This document shows, piece after piece, positions 52,601 through 64,000 of a stretch of 64,000 nucleotides of DNA. Origin of the DNA: Calonectria ilicicola (taxonomy: Eukaryota > Ascomycota > Sordariomycetes > Hypocreales > Nectriaceae); NCBI GenBank assembly GCA_020809705.1, contig CP085826.1:4526001-4590000 (forward strand), in the 5' to 3' direction. A model generated the notes under the pieces. That model was not told the DNA's origin, searched no databases, and worked only from the letters and a program-made list of their open reading frames with translations. Both the position numbers and the translations under genes were made by a program. How positions within the stretch are numbered: the first letter of the stretch is position 1; every line of letters starts with the position of its first letter.

Positions 52601-55600
52601 CTGGGACGAATCTGATTGCTCGTCGGGTGGAGGAAGCAGAAGCGGTGGGATTGATTGGCCGTGGAAGAGGAGAAAGGCGCGAGAGGACGAAGAAATGCGA
52701 CGAAATGATTTGAGGGCGGGACCAGACTCTTTAACACTTGTGACTGGCTGATTCAGCCCTGGTGTGGGGCGTTCCGGTGGCTGGCAGCAGGTCAGGATTT
52801 TGATTTGCGGAGATGACGTGATGCCTTGTAAAAGAAGTGGCGCGGTTTTTTTGGGTTTCCTTTTTTTATTTTTTTTTTTGGTTCTGGCTTCTTTGCTGCG
52901 ACGGTAGTCTCGTTTGGGGGGAGGGGTTTTTTTCCCATCACATTGCGCTCCTTTGGGAGAGGATACCGAGCAGGGTGCCTCCCGAAAGGATCTCCTTGCT
53001 TCCAAGGCCCCCTCCCCTCCATGGTGGCCTCGAGATGATCACCATGTTCGCTCTTTGCTCCAATTCAGCAGACGGCCAATTAAAATGCCACTCTCGCTGC
53101 GCTACGACTATGCAGTGCCTACAGTAAATGCAGTGAAGCATTCGCTCAACCATATACATACATACATGCTTGGCCTCTAGTCGCCTGCTATCCACCAACC
53201 ACCAACAACTACGCTGTGTGTTGCTGCTTGTCTGCCAGCGGCATTCGCTACATGTCGAGTTTCATTGTACAATCTCACGCAGTAAATTGCCCGCGGTACA
53301 CGTTCCTTACCCGACCCAGGTTCTTCGGGTTTCATCAAATTCTTCAAATAATTTCCATTTCTGCTTCTAGCCATTATCTGCCCCACCGTGCCTCCTCTCC
53401 GACTCCTTCGCTTGCCTCGGGAATCAATTATGAGGATGTACACTGACTCTCTCACACACCCAGACTTTGGCCTCGCATTCCTCTAGAGGGTTAAGTGCCT
53501 GCGAAGTGAGGGTGCTCCCTCTTTCAGGGCCTCTTGTCTCGTATTGTACCACTGTCTCGTTCGCCCCCCCTCCCTCCAAGCTTTCTTTTGTACGCTCTAA
53601 CGCCACTCCCACCTTTGCTCCCCCCATCTCCGAGGGCTTCCCGTCTTGCTACTCAAGCTGGCCCAGACCGCTTGACTGACGTGTGTCCACCACTGCCCAC
53701 CTCGGCCGCTCAGTCCCGCGAGGCAGCCAAACCAGGGAGGGATGAAAAAAAATTACACTCCCAACGTCGACGCATGAACCTGCAATGTGCATCCATGATG
53801 GCAACATGAGCATCAGGAGCTGGAGTCTTGCACCACCCTTACCTGTCGTCGGCCGATCCCCCAGGTTGACGTGAATGGACGAATGGTACGTGTCTGAGGT
53901 GGCGGCCCAGGCTCGGGGACTAAAATTAGCCCCCAAGTGTCTGCTCTTCCGATAGACGACGGCGGCGGAGACGACGGCGGCCTCGGAGCTGGAAGCTACT
54001 GTACGAGGTCGGCACCTTTTTGAGGCTGACGACGTACGAGGCGGTGACGTAACGAGTTTACCCTGCGTGGTTAATATGGCTCGAGGCCACACTCGACAGC
54101 CGCAACCCGATCCCAACTTCTTTGATATGGTGATAGAGTGCTCTGAGGTTAAAGATGAGGGGGCCCAGCTATCAGATTCATCCCAGCTGCGAGGCTGGAG
54201 GCGACTCGACAGCTGCGAGGCTGGCGTCGTGTGTGTGTGCATGGGCTTGCTGGGGCAGGCCTCAAGCGAGTGGGCTCGGTTGGGCCGCTGCGTTGATGTG
54301 TGTCGGGCCTCATTCGTGAGTGGGCGCTTGGCCAGATCGGAGCGCCGGAACCGCTTGTGGCGTTCCCACCTGCACGTGATGAGCAATTCGGCTGACTTCC
54401 ATAACGGGGATTCATCAATCAAGAGTGAGTACATCGATCGGAGACACCCACGAAACAAGGAAAATGTCGGTGTGGTGTTGATCCGAGGCAACCACGCACA
54501 ATGACAGGTGAGACATTGCCAGCCTTGTGAGTTGTGCTTTCATATGTTTGCTTTGGCGCAATGCCGCCCATCAAATGCAGCCCTCTGCAACCCTCTGCAT
54601 ACAGCTTGCTTTTGCCGAGTCGCTTCACGGCCTACGCGGGGCCACTAAGTACTTTACCTACAGTAGCACCCACAGAGCACTGTGCAGTGCTGCACGTACA
54701 CATTGCTGCACGCGCACAGATAACTTCAAGGATCATGGATCTCTCTGTATCTGGGACAAAAAGAGAAAAAATGCGGTCGCATTGTCTGGACCGCGCCCAG
54801 TACGCGTCGCTAACCCCTAATGCATCCAGCAAATGCAGAGGCACCTGACCCCCCGTCCAAGGAGAGGGGGCCCAGAAAAAAAAAAAAAAGATTTCGAGGG
54901 GTCATCGAGTCAGAGGGTACAACCACCCGCAGCAGTTCGTATGTGAGAGTCATGGAGTCGGTGAGTGGTCCGCAGCGCATTCACTAACTTATGGCTGGCG
55001 TATGCACATTTGTGTGGGTTGGTATCCAGTATTTGAGGATACGATCCAAGTGCAGTGGTCGACCATCGAGTCCTGCCATGAGCGGTTATTGGTAGCAGCC
55101 TGAGACGGGGCTGCTCACGGGCCCGTGTGAGCAGCAGATGGGCGCTGATCGCACACGCACAGCTACATACATTTCGCTTCTTTGGGGGTACTGTCTCCCA
55201 CCATGTTCCAAGGGTACGGTCGCCCAATCGTCCCAGGCAGCCGCGTGAATATCCTGGCGCTAATCTGACTGATCGTGGGGGTGGTCGAGCCGAGGTGTTC
55301 TAACAGGGCTCATTCTGAAACTGGCAGGCTAGCACGTCGTCGGTTCTACTACTGCCCCAAGTATCACGCTGGCATTTTTTTTTCTTCTCTTTCGTGGAAG
55401 AGAGGCGGACGGAGGCTGTAGGAGGGGATTCAGCCCAGTGCGGGCTGGCCGTGATGCTACGCTGCGTTGTTGATGCGTTATGCCGCCGTGGGCGGCGTGC
55501 CATGGATGCGCCGCCTGGATACCGATCGTTGATGTGCGCTGTGCTGTACCGTGCAGGCGTTGTGCAGGCGCTGTGCTGTGCTGTAACTGTACCATAGCTC

Positions 55601-56279
55601 TCGGCCCTATGGTCCGTAGTGGAGTGTGGGGCCATGGGCTGCCGCTTGCATGTGTGTTTTTTGTGCGCTGCGGTCGTTGCAGGCGAGAAGGATGATGGTC
55701 GGCGAGTGACAGGGATGAGGTGGTGACGTGTGGTTGGATGCGGCGTCCAAGGCAGAACCCACCCCCCGTCGTCAAAGGCGCATGTCCGGCAAATGATTAC
55801 GAGGAAAAGTGCCTTGGCTTGCTTGCCCAGTCCGGATCGTGAACGCACTTTCGGGGGCATTGAGTGGTTAAAAATGGCCCGGAGAGGCGCCCATCACCTC
55901 CTATCAGACGAGAATGCCAGGGTGATATTATTGCAATATTGGCCTATCACGGCCGCGACCTGGCAGATGCCGCCGACATGTACTTGTTGCGGTCTGGTCG
56001 GGGTGCTTGGTGCGCATCAGCCAAGGAGCGACGACGCTGTGCAGCGGACATCATGACGCACTTTACTTACCACCCTCGACGCGATGTGCTCCCGATGCCC
56101 CGGTCAAGGCAGCGGCACATGTGATGGATGAGATGACGGGCGGCAGCGACCATGGCCAAGAAAAAAAAATGGTCTCAGCACACATTCTCGTAATCTACCC
56201 CCCCTGATGCCTCGACGCCCAACGTTCGGCCATCTGCCGCCAGGGCAAAGCAAGAATACGTGTGCCGGCAGCCTCGAAA

Positions 56280-56341
56280 TGAGATGATAAAAAAGAAGTA
56301 AGAAAAAAAATAAAAATAAATAAATAAAAAATAAAAAAAAA
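56280..56341. repeat. A-rich tract
   Basis: About 62 bp consist mostly of A with scattered T and G (AAAATAAAAATAAATAAATA pattern). It could be a low-complexity expansion or the tail of an old retroposed sequence; no matching element body or target-site duplication was seen. Confidence 0.6.
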
Positions 56342-59300
56342 GTACCCAAACCTTACGCACCCAACAGAGTGACAGATCAATTTCCGCCTCACTTGCAAGT
56401 ACATACACATACATACAGGTGTGGTGGGGAGGGGGGCATCAATCGTCAGCCTGCTTTTTTCGTTTGTGTGTTGGTTCCTCGAGCGTATTATCCTGCATGT
56501 TGCATTCAGCCTATGTCAACAACGGCATTGTCTTTGACTGTGTCTCTGGAGGGGTGGGGATGGCATCTTCCACTCGCTCTTCTTGTCTTGTCTCGTCCCC
56601 CCCCGCATTCAGGCACTCCTGCTCTTGCACCACCCGTCTCGCCCACCACCACCACCTTGGCCATTCCCGCCCTCCTCCGTCTTCTGCTTTTTTTTTTTTT
56701 CCTTTCTTTCTTCGTCCCGTCTCGTCTCAGCCAGTATGCCCACCCCTCACATCCACTTCTCCTCCTCCTGCTCATCCGTTGTCTCGAGTAACTTCCCCGA
56801 GCTCAATCCCCTCATGCGTCGGATCGTCTCCCCCAGTATCACATTCTCGTCACCGGCCTCGTCCCCCGGGCTTGCCCCGATTCTGTTCCCGCTCGGCCAC
56901 ACTGGGGCTAGGCTCGGGCCACCAGAGGCGCCCGTCACATCCACCTTGTCCCGATTCAACGCCCATCACATTTTTTTTTTCTTGCCCTCCGCGCTTAAAC
57001 GTTCATGGAGACCGAACCGTGTTTGCTGGAGCTCTGCGTGATATGATATGATATCCACCCGCCGCCGACGGCCTTTTCCCAAAACTGCAATGAGCTCTCC
57101 CCGGCTTTCACTTCGTATCCCTCACCTCGTAGCCCGTAGCCCGCGCCCGCCGTTACGGTGGCGCTTCCTGCCGAGTCTCTCATCGACAATCCTCATCTCG
57201 CCTCGTGTTCCTAGGCGCCTACAACGTGGCATGGCACGCCTCGTGGCGACATGGGATCTGCCGTGCAAGCAATCGGCGCTGCCATCCCGTTGGATTTCGT
57301 CGGCGTGATTTCGGTGCCCGGAGCTGACTACTATCCATGTCGGGATGTAGCACCGAGGTGTGGCTTCACTACTTGTTCAGCTCCGATGCTGTGTTTGTCT
57401 GAAACTCCGATAATCTGCTCAGGTTCATCTTCGTATGCTGCTGTGCGCCAAGTACAGTGTGACATGCAACCTTTAGACTTTGGCACTTAAACCAGAAGCA
57501 TTGCTTCCGACGATGTTCGTATTAGATGTGGTCATTGCTTGATGGGCGAGACCCAATCAGCTAGTTTTGTCATGATTTCAACCTTTGCTCTAGGGTAGCT
57601 CGGAGTCAAATTTGGCCATTACATTTCCAAGCTCTCGCGCCAACATAACTAATTAATCACTTGAAGTTTTGTAATCAGCTTGAGTTTTTCGGTTTTTTCT
57701 TTCTTTCTGTTGTGGCTTTTAGGGGTTGGGAGCAAATATTTCTGATTAGTTCTTGAGTTTTGGTGGTGTTGGCATGGTGTTGTAACTTTGATATCCCTGA
57801 TGTTTAGGCAATGTTGACCATGTTTGTCTCCATGCATCGCGTTATGAGCCCAGATTGCACATCCGCGCGGAAAATTAGATGATCTACATAGCCGCGACAT
57901 TTGCCCCTGCATGTAGAGTTCCATATCGGCAATGCAAGGGCGTACTCGGTCAAGTGAGCAGTATTATCTGTACCAAATCAGCACCCAATTCGTATCACTC
58001 CCCCACACCAAGTAATAAACTTCATTAGGGCACGGGTTCAGAATTTCTCAGGAATTGCATAAGTAAATCTACCGGATCCAATCTCTGCTGGAAGTATATC
58101 GTTTGTTGCATAAATTGATGTTATTTCAGAGTTGGGTAAGAGTGATGGAGTGCTTGATTTGAAGAATGAATATACTTGAGAGTAAACGGCAAGGTATTTG
58201 TAAAACATACAAATAGATTTAAAAAACACACAAAAGAAGGGGCAAATAAAAAAATACCGAAGCGAAGATGATAGCCACCAATCGGCGACGATGTTCAGAC
58301 ACCACGGAGAAATTGCATTCAGTATAGGGTAGGCCACCACCCCTTTCCTGGGACTAACTCAAATAATCGATCAGGAATTACAATAGATGGTTCGTGGACC
58401 AAATAGCAAACTGTCTAAAAGATGGTAGTTAAAAGTAAAAACCGGCGTGTAGGTTTTGCCCACTAGATTTAAAGCTTCTAGAGACGACACAGTACAAGAA
58501 ATCACATATACAGCAGCATATGGTTCCAGAGCAGGTCTGTGAAAGGAGACTATGATACAGTACAAGAGAAATAAAGCACACACCTACACCCGAAAAGTAG
58601 GCACAGTGCCTCTAGTTTCCCCACATATCGAAGAGTTGGTCCCTCATGCATAATCCACAGCTCGCGATGGCATGATGTCACGCTGCCACGATGCCACGAT
58701 CTGAAATATCCCCATTGAAGGATCGTGCTCCAATGACCTCCTGACCCCTGATAGTACACGACGAAATTATTCCAAAATATCGACGTTCTAGTGAAAAGGA
58801 AAAAAAAAATCTATAAATTATCTATTTGTTTAATTTGCTCCATCTCCATCGCATTTTCCCTTAAGCCAATTAGGAAATCTCGGAACAAAACGAGACGGGA
58901 TACAATCATCCGAGAGCTGCATTGTAAAGTGTCCATGAGATTGTATTCTGGCGAGAACCCTTATAGTTGTCACCAGGTAATTAATTGACAGTTGAGTGGG
59001 CTATCCAACCATACAAGAAAAACCACCAACAAGACATAGGGAGACATGGGACCTAGGCAAATATACTGGCATGGAAAGAGTCACAATGGTGTGGTCATTT
59101 ACCCAGACAAAAGAAACCCGACTTGACATCACAATCTGGACTCGAGCATGCTGGCAGTCACTCCGCTTCCCTCTCACATAGCATACGAGTTTGTGGACCA
59201 ATAGTATATGATGACACGGCTGTGTATGATTGCTTGACTGGCCAATCTTCGCAAATAGATTCTGGTACTATGATGAAGATGAGTGATATCCCTTCCATTA

Positions 59301-59381
59301 TCACATGCATATGCCCTCCCCCCTCTCCCCTCCCCTGATTGGGTGACAGTCGAGGGCTGCGCATACCAAAAAAAGAATGCC

Positions 59382-59387
59382 AAAAAA
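59382..59387 (-). terminator. Pol III terminator of tRNA-Arg
   Basis: Six T on the minus strand lie 25 nt downstream of the tRNA 3' end, followed by a second run of seven T at 59368-59374. Both are adequate for RNA polymerase III termination. Confidence 0.65.
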
Positions 59388-59412
59388 GTAAGACATCAGA
59401 CAGACTGAAGCC

Positions 59413-59483
59413 GGTACACCAGGGACTCGAACCCTGAGCCTTAGTCTTAGGAGGACTACGCGCTACCATTGCGCCAGCGCACC
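59413..59483 (-). tRNA. tRNA-Arg (anticodon CCU)
   Basis: A 71-nt intronless cloverleaf can be folded: acceptor GGTGCGC with GTGTACC (two G-U pairs), D-arm with stem GCGC/GCGC and loop AATGGTA, anticodon stem TAGTC/GACTA with loop CTCCTAA (anticodon CCT, codon AGG), and T-arm CAGGG/CCCTG with loop TTCGAGT. Internal A and B boxes (TGGCGCAATGG and GGTTCGAGTCC) match the Pol III consensus. No CCA is encoded, as expected for a eukaryote. It stands alone within the long gene-free stretch. Confidence 0.96.
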
Positions 59484-62400
59484 ATTGTTCGTTGGCCGGA
59501 TGGCGGACTTCTATGAAGATGATCAATGCGATCTCTGCGTTGATGGCACCATATGTGGACAGGTCTGGTCTGCCAGAACAGCGCCGAGGGCCTCATGGCG
59601 TTGTTTGTGTTGGTTGCGTTTATTCATAGCAAGCATCACATGCTACTATAACCCTGACATCATGTGTTGGTCTCCACGGGTAGGGCACATCGTTCCCCCG
59701 TTCAATAACATCAATAGTTCGGTGGAAATCAAGGCATAAACTCACAATCGCCGGATGGAGACGGGGCACTTCTATCTTTGATCAGCCCACACTGATCTAT
59801 TGCCCACTTGGGCATCATCGCCACAACAGTGAATGCATGATGCCTCCCACAGGTTGACACATGGCAGGTGTGACATGCGTGTTGGTTCTTAGTGCTCTCG
59901 CTACCGACAGATTGGATACAAGGCAAGAGATGCGGACCCTCTAATTTAGGGGAGTAAGCCTGCTATTGCCTTGTCCGGACGCTGGGCCAACATGTTGACT
60001 CAAGATTTGGGGCTAATTATGTTGTTGGTTGTGTCCGTTGCCTCATTCCCGCAGGCGAGGAGGAGAGATTGGGTGCGGGGACCTGACCTGAATCATCGGC
60101 TTGCGTGGCGGTGAATTGTGGTGCTTGGATGATTTATCTTGGCTGTTGGTTGAGCGACATGTTTGTCTTGGTGGAAATAATGGACACCCTTTGGACACCC
60201 ACACCGGATTGACAAGGAATTTCCAATAATATCAACTCGTCTAACCGAGCGACGCAGGTTGCACATGTGTGGTTCGATGGCAATTTCGTGAAATCGAGAA
60301 TAGAGATGCAGGATTTGTTAAAAAAAGAAGCGCCGGGCCTGCCTCGCATCGGCATCGATAGGCGCGCTCGTTGGATGGATGGACGGGCCAACGGCGCTTG
60401 AATGGTGGCCTGTAAGAGGGCTGGTGGTGTTGCAGGAATGGACTGGCCTATGGCGGCCTCGACATATGTGTGCTGCATTGGCGCTGCATTGTTTCCGCAC
60501 GACTGACGCGCTTTCCTGATGAGAGGGTGTGAGGGAAAGATAATGGTACCCATCCGGGGCCGGGGGGCACGAAGTGAGGAACACAATCGTGAATGGGGTT
60601 ACTATTGTTGGACAGGAGATGAAGGGACGATGGCTCGTGAACTAGACTAGGGTCTTTGGACGGTACCGGGTGATCCAGCAGCGAGCCAGGACGGCACGGT
60701 TGAAAACCTTTGATTGAGACGATTGTTGTTGGGTCATGTCACTAGCAAGGGATGATGGACCCGAGCGGATGGGCGCTGGGGCGGTTCCGGCGAACAAAAA
60801 AAGAAACATCCTTGCAACGGACCGTCGAACTAGTCACGTCAGAATTCTTCTCGAGAGATTTGCACTCGTGAGGGCTGGTTGACGGATTATCCAGTGAGGG
60901 TATGGATTTGGGATGCCATGGGGTTTCTGCTTCTACACAGAGAGATTGATTGGCGCCGGCAGAGGCGACATATGCACAGCAGAGGACAGGGTACACCAAG
61001 CGGCAACACCAAGCTGCAGAAGCGAATGAGCCTTGTCGTTGGTGAATGGGAGGATGAGGAGATGGCAATGGGTCCCTGAGTGTGGAGGGAATTGGCGCAG
61101 CACCCTAGACACTTGCACATGAGCGCTAGAAAGGGCTTCAGTGCTGGCAGCGGCCGTTGCCTCTAGGTCCAAGACCGGCGCTTACAACAGGGATGGCATT
61201 CGTCCGCCCACAGGGTACGGTGGGAGGTTTCCATACTAGTGGGCTTGTGCAGGAGTAGTAATAACTCGCTGCGTTAAGAGGGGAGGGCTCTTCAGCAGGC
61301 GCGCGCTGTGGTGTTGCTCCAGTCCCTTCATTAATGCGAGCGGGGAACGCAGCGTGCTGGCTGGCTGGGGGCAAGGCGTTTGCGCTCGCTGTGGCCGTCT
61401 TTCGCGGGCTGCCTTGCGTGGCGCGCGCTCTCTGTTGCATCTGCACAGATTGGCCGAGTGTGATCGTCGGGCGTTGTCAGCCACAGCTCGGGGGTGGCCA
61501 GCGGGAGAGCCGCCATGGTGTCTTGTGGATGGCAGCACGGGACAGGACAGCGATGGCTCGTCCGGGGGGGCACGAGGGTGTTGCAGAGTGGAGGGGTCAG
61601 AGCAGGCGCGCGCTCAGTGAAGCAGACCAGGTTTGTACGGGGACAAGATCTAATTTTGGGACTTGGGGAGATGCGATCAAGATGGTGAGCATTGTTGTTT
61701 TCGTTGTTGTTGTTTGCGCAGGGCCGTGTAGACTGGCGGCAAGCAAAGAATGTGAAGCATACGATAGAGTTTGTTCGAGCGGGAAGGGGAGAAAAAAAAT
61801 AGATAAAGACGACGCTATTGCGCTTGATGATGGAGAAGAAGAAGCAGCAGCATCATAGAGCCATCCTCCCCCACAACAAGCAAGAAGCTTTCCCAACCTT
61901 TAACTCAACCTTATCCTTCTTCCTTTCTGTTGATCAGAAACCTTGGGACCCAGATCTCACTCAGATCGGCCTTAATTGCGGCTTGCTTGCTTGTGCTCCT
62001 CTTACTTTGACCAACAACAACAAACCACAACACCAACGCAACACCGCCCACTTGGCTTGTTCCCAGACACGCAGAAAAAACGCTATTGTTTGACCAATTC
62101 GATCCATCTCACTGCATTGATTTACTTTACTTGAGCCGTGTCTCTGTTCCTGGCCTATTCTATTTTTTCCTTACTTTTGCTGTGACATCGTTCATACACA
62201 GCCTCATCCTTGCCGTCTCTAAAAAAAAAACAACCAACGCCCTTTCAATCCTCATCACCGTCAGCCTCCATCGGCGGCGCCAAAAAAAACCCTTCATTGA
62301 GGCAATTGCGCAGTATTGGACGCCGATTCGCCCGGCATTTCTTCGCCCACGGGAAAGGTGCTCTAGGCCAAACGCTTCCAAAGAGCCGAAAAAAGCGCTT

Positions 62401-63830
62401 GACGTCGCGGCGTCGTCGGTCGAATCACATTCCTCACCGACCACCTGGGCCAGAAACCGCCTCGGCGCCAGCAGCGACCAAACAACTCCCTGACAAGGAG
62501 AATTGGTTGGCAATCACCTAGGACAAGGGGGTTCGAGAATAGAAAAAAGCAAAGGACCCAAACACCAGTGCAGTGCCCCAAATCAACCGGCTCGCTGCAC
62601 CCCTGCACCCTGTCGAGCGCTCTCTCGCTTTTGGTGCTCGCTGTGCCGCTGCTTTAACACACCCATTGCGCAGGCCCGCAGGCTGGCTCGCCCAATCCGC
62701 GTTAACCAACTGACTGACTTACAACCACCACACAACCACCACAACCTCGAGCGTTGACAACCAACGGGCCCCAACACACGCAGCTCTGCGAGGATTGCAC
62801 ATTGAGGAGCTCTTCAATCACAGCCCACACCCCGGACATTCAGCTTAGAGCTCTACGTCACGCCCGGGGCATCCACCACTCAGCTCGGCCGATTGGCAGA
62901 TCCTCAAGCAAAGCGTGTGCTTGTGAGTGTGACAGAGCTTGCTTGCTTGCTTGATTGCTTGCCCGCCAAGCCGTACAGCTCTCGAGTGACATCGTCGACC
63001 CTTCCGCATCATCCGCCGTCTTGCTGAACCACACATAGCGGCGCATTCACATCCACCATTTCACACGCAGACGCACGCATCGCATCGCATCGCATCGCAT
63101 TACCATACCGTGCCATACCACCCCTCCAACCCTTGCTCGTCTCGTGCAGTTGCCGCCCGTGCCTGTGCCCTCCCCCCAATCACTCCCTCCCCGGCCCTGC
63201 TCGCGCCTGTTTTGTCTGCTGCTGCTGCTGCTACTACTGCTGCTGCTACCTCTTTCACACTGCGCAATCACTGCTGCACCGCGCGCCGGGAGCTGTTTGT
63301 TGCGCTGAGCCCTCCCTCTGCTTGCTCTGCGCACGCGCCCAACCTGGTCCATCCTGCATATCCCTCCCTCCACCTTACCCACTCCTCACTTACACCCCCC
63401 TCCACCCCTCCACACCACCCATCCGCACGCCAACCCGCATCCTGACTCCCACACCCCCCTTAGCGCCTAGCACGACTCCTGGTCGTCCTCGTCCTCTTCC
63501 TCCGGCGCCAAATCTTCGTCGCAACCCTTCCCTTATAACAGCTTGGTGCTGCCATTTCCCCTCCTGCCTTTTACCTTTGGACTCTTTTCTTCACCTTCAG
63601 TCAGTCCGCTCGCTGCACCTCCCTGCTCGCGTCCTCACTGCCCATATACTGGGTCTGGCTGTTGGCTCCCCGGTCCTTTGGAAATAACCTGTGCCCTTCC
63701 TCAAAAAGACTTTGGCTTGATTCGACCTAAGCCTTGCAACTCGAGTTCCTCTCCCCACCCACCACCACCAAACAAACAAATACCTTCGAGTTTTTTTTCT
63801 ACGTCTTTTTTCTCGCCAACAACCATCATC
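59484..63830. other. Long upstream region of the right-edge gene
   Basis: This 4.3-kb region holds no recognisable gene. Three copies of GGCGCGCGCT occur near 61299, 61420 and 61604. From about 61860 to 63830 the plus strand is C/T-rich with many CAAC and CACC runs and contains (GCTT)4 at 62937-62952 and (CGCAT)5 at 63076-63100, in keeping with a promoter and unusually long 5' leader for the gene starting at 63831. Confidence 0.55.
63076..63100. repeat. (CGCAT)5 tandem repeat
   Basis: Five perfect copies of CGCAT lie in the presumed leader of the right-edge gene, 730 bp before its start codon. Confidence 0.9.
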
Positions 63831-64000
63831 ATGCCTGGTGCTAAGCCTAAGTTGGGGAAGCTCACCACCCCCGTTACCGCAACTTTCCCATCCGAGATCA
63901 CTTCGGCCACTCCAATCTCGGCGGTATCCTTCACTTTCAAGGCTGAGCCCGACTTCATCAAGACGCCCATCAGCCCTCCTCTGGCTTACACGGACTTCCT
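63831..64000 (+). CDS. 5' end of an unrecognised gene
   Basis: The frame opens with ATG at 63831 (context CATCATCATG) after a long pyrimidine-rich leader and continues to the window edge, giving 56 codons: MPGAKPKLGKLTTPVTATFP, then Ser/Thr/Pro-rich sequence including TPISPPLAYTDF. The composition and TP motifs suggest a disordered N-terminus, possibly phosphorylated by proline-directed kinases. The very long upstream region resembles those of fungal regulatory genes, but the family cannot be named from this fragment. Confidence 0.7.
   Translation, partial: MPGAKPKLGKLTTPVTATFPSEITSATPISAVSFTFKAEPDFIKTPISPPLAYTDF

Larger units (their letters stand above)
49630..59412. other. 9.8-kb stretch without a recognised protein gene
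   Basis: No ORF here has conserved domains, consistent codon bias or spliceable partners. From about 50200 to 52200 the sequence is GC-rich with many CG dinucleotides; on the minus strand there are two strong GTACGT donor-like sites (50931 and 51455), and there is a CAACCAATAG motif at 51646-51655, all compatible with the hapB leader and promoter. A 62-bp A-rich tract lies at 56280-56341. The part 57480-59390 is AT-rich. ORFs up to 280 codons (53649-54491 minus) are compositional. Nothing firm can be said beyond that. Confidence 0.6.

Noticed and set aside
53649..54491. 280-codon minus-strand ORF
   Set aside because: It has no recognisable motif, hydrophobic pattern or conserved block, and overlapping plus-strand frames are equally open.
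1..64000. Biosynthetic gene cluster, intact transposon, CRISPR array or viral insertion
   Set aside because: No synthase, transposase, reverse transcriptase, integrase, terminal repeats or spacer-repeat pattern was found on either strand.

Overview
This window comes from the nuclear genome of a filamentous ascomycete, most likely a Sordariomycete and probably Hypocreales. Protein-coding genes are broken by short introns (about 50-120 bp) with GTRAGT-type donors, CTAAC/CTGAC-like branch points and YAG acceptors. Genes are spaced every 2-3 kb on both strands, and leaders are pyrimidine- or CAA-rich. The gene content is Pezizomycotina housekeeping. The species assignment is inference; no rRNA or other marker is present.

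Layout. The window opens with the 3' end of an Erv41/Erv46-type vesicle protein (1-353), followed by about 6 kb without a recognisable gene. From 6.6 to 47.3 kb lies a dense block. In order it holds a Sel1-repeat Nif1-like protein (+), proteasome beta2 Pup1 (-), nucleoporin Nup159 (+), a 61-aa small protein (-), RNA polymerase I/III subunit AC40 (+), NEDD8-E1 subunit Uba3 (-), Tel2 (+), a Ste20/GCK kinase (-), a seven-TM receptor (+), the Pso2/Snm1 nuclease (+), Lsm2 (-), cullin-3 (-), SmD1 (+), the Mtq2 methyltransferase (-), a Cys-rich small protein (-), the vacuolar TRP channel Yvc1 (-) and an APH-type kinase (-). The CCAAT-factor subunit HapB/Hap2 follows (48.7-49.6 kb, -). From 49.6 to 63.8 kb there is a 14-kb stretch in which only a tRNA-Arg(CCU) is supported. 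The window ends inside the first coding exon of an unrecognised gene (63831, +).

How the genes relate. There is no biosynthetic cluster, mobile element, CRISPR array or prokaryotic system. Several genes share pathways: Uba3 (NEDD8 activation) and Cul3 (a NEDD8 substrate), Lsm2 and SmD1 (U6 and spliceosomal Sm-fold rings), and HapB, whose CCAAT target sequence occurs as an inverted pair in the shared pup1/nup159 promoter. Many genes are arranged head-to-head (pup1/nup159, uba3/tel2, cul3/smD1) or tail-to-tail.

The most notable sequence-level observations concern gene structure. Uba3 needs a 6-nt micro-exon to complete its nucleotide-binding strand. An intron splits the codon of the Cul3 neddylation lysine and would truncate the protein right after it if retained. 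Lsm2 and SmD1 share an identically placed first intron in codon 5. Nup159 carries a five-copy APLPPD repeat of unknown role. I did not find evidence for an entirely new system.
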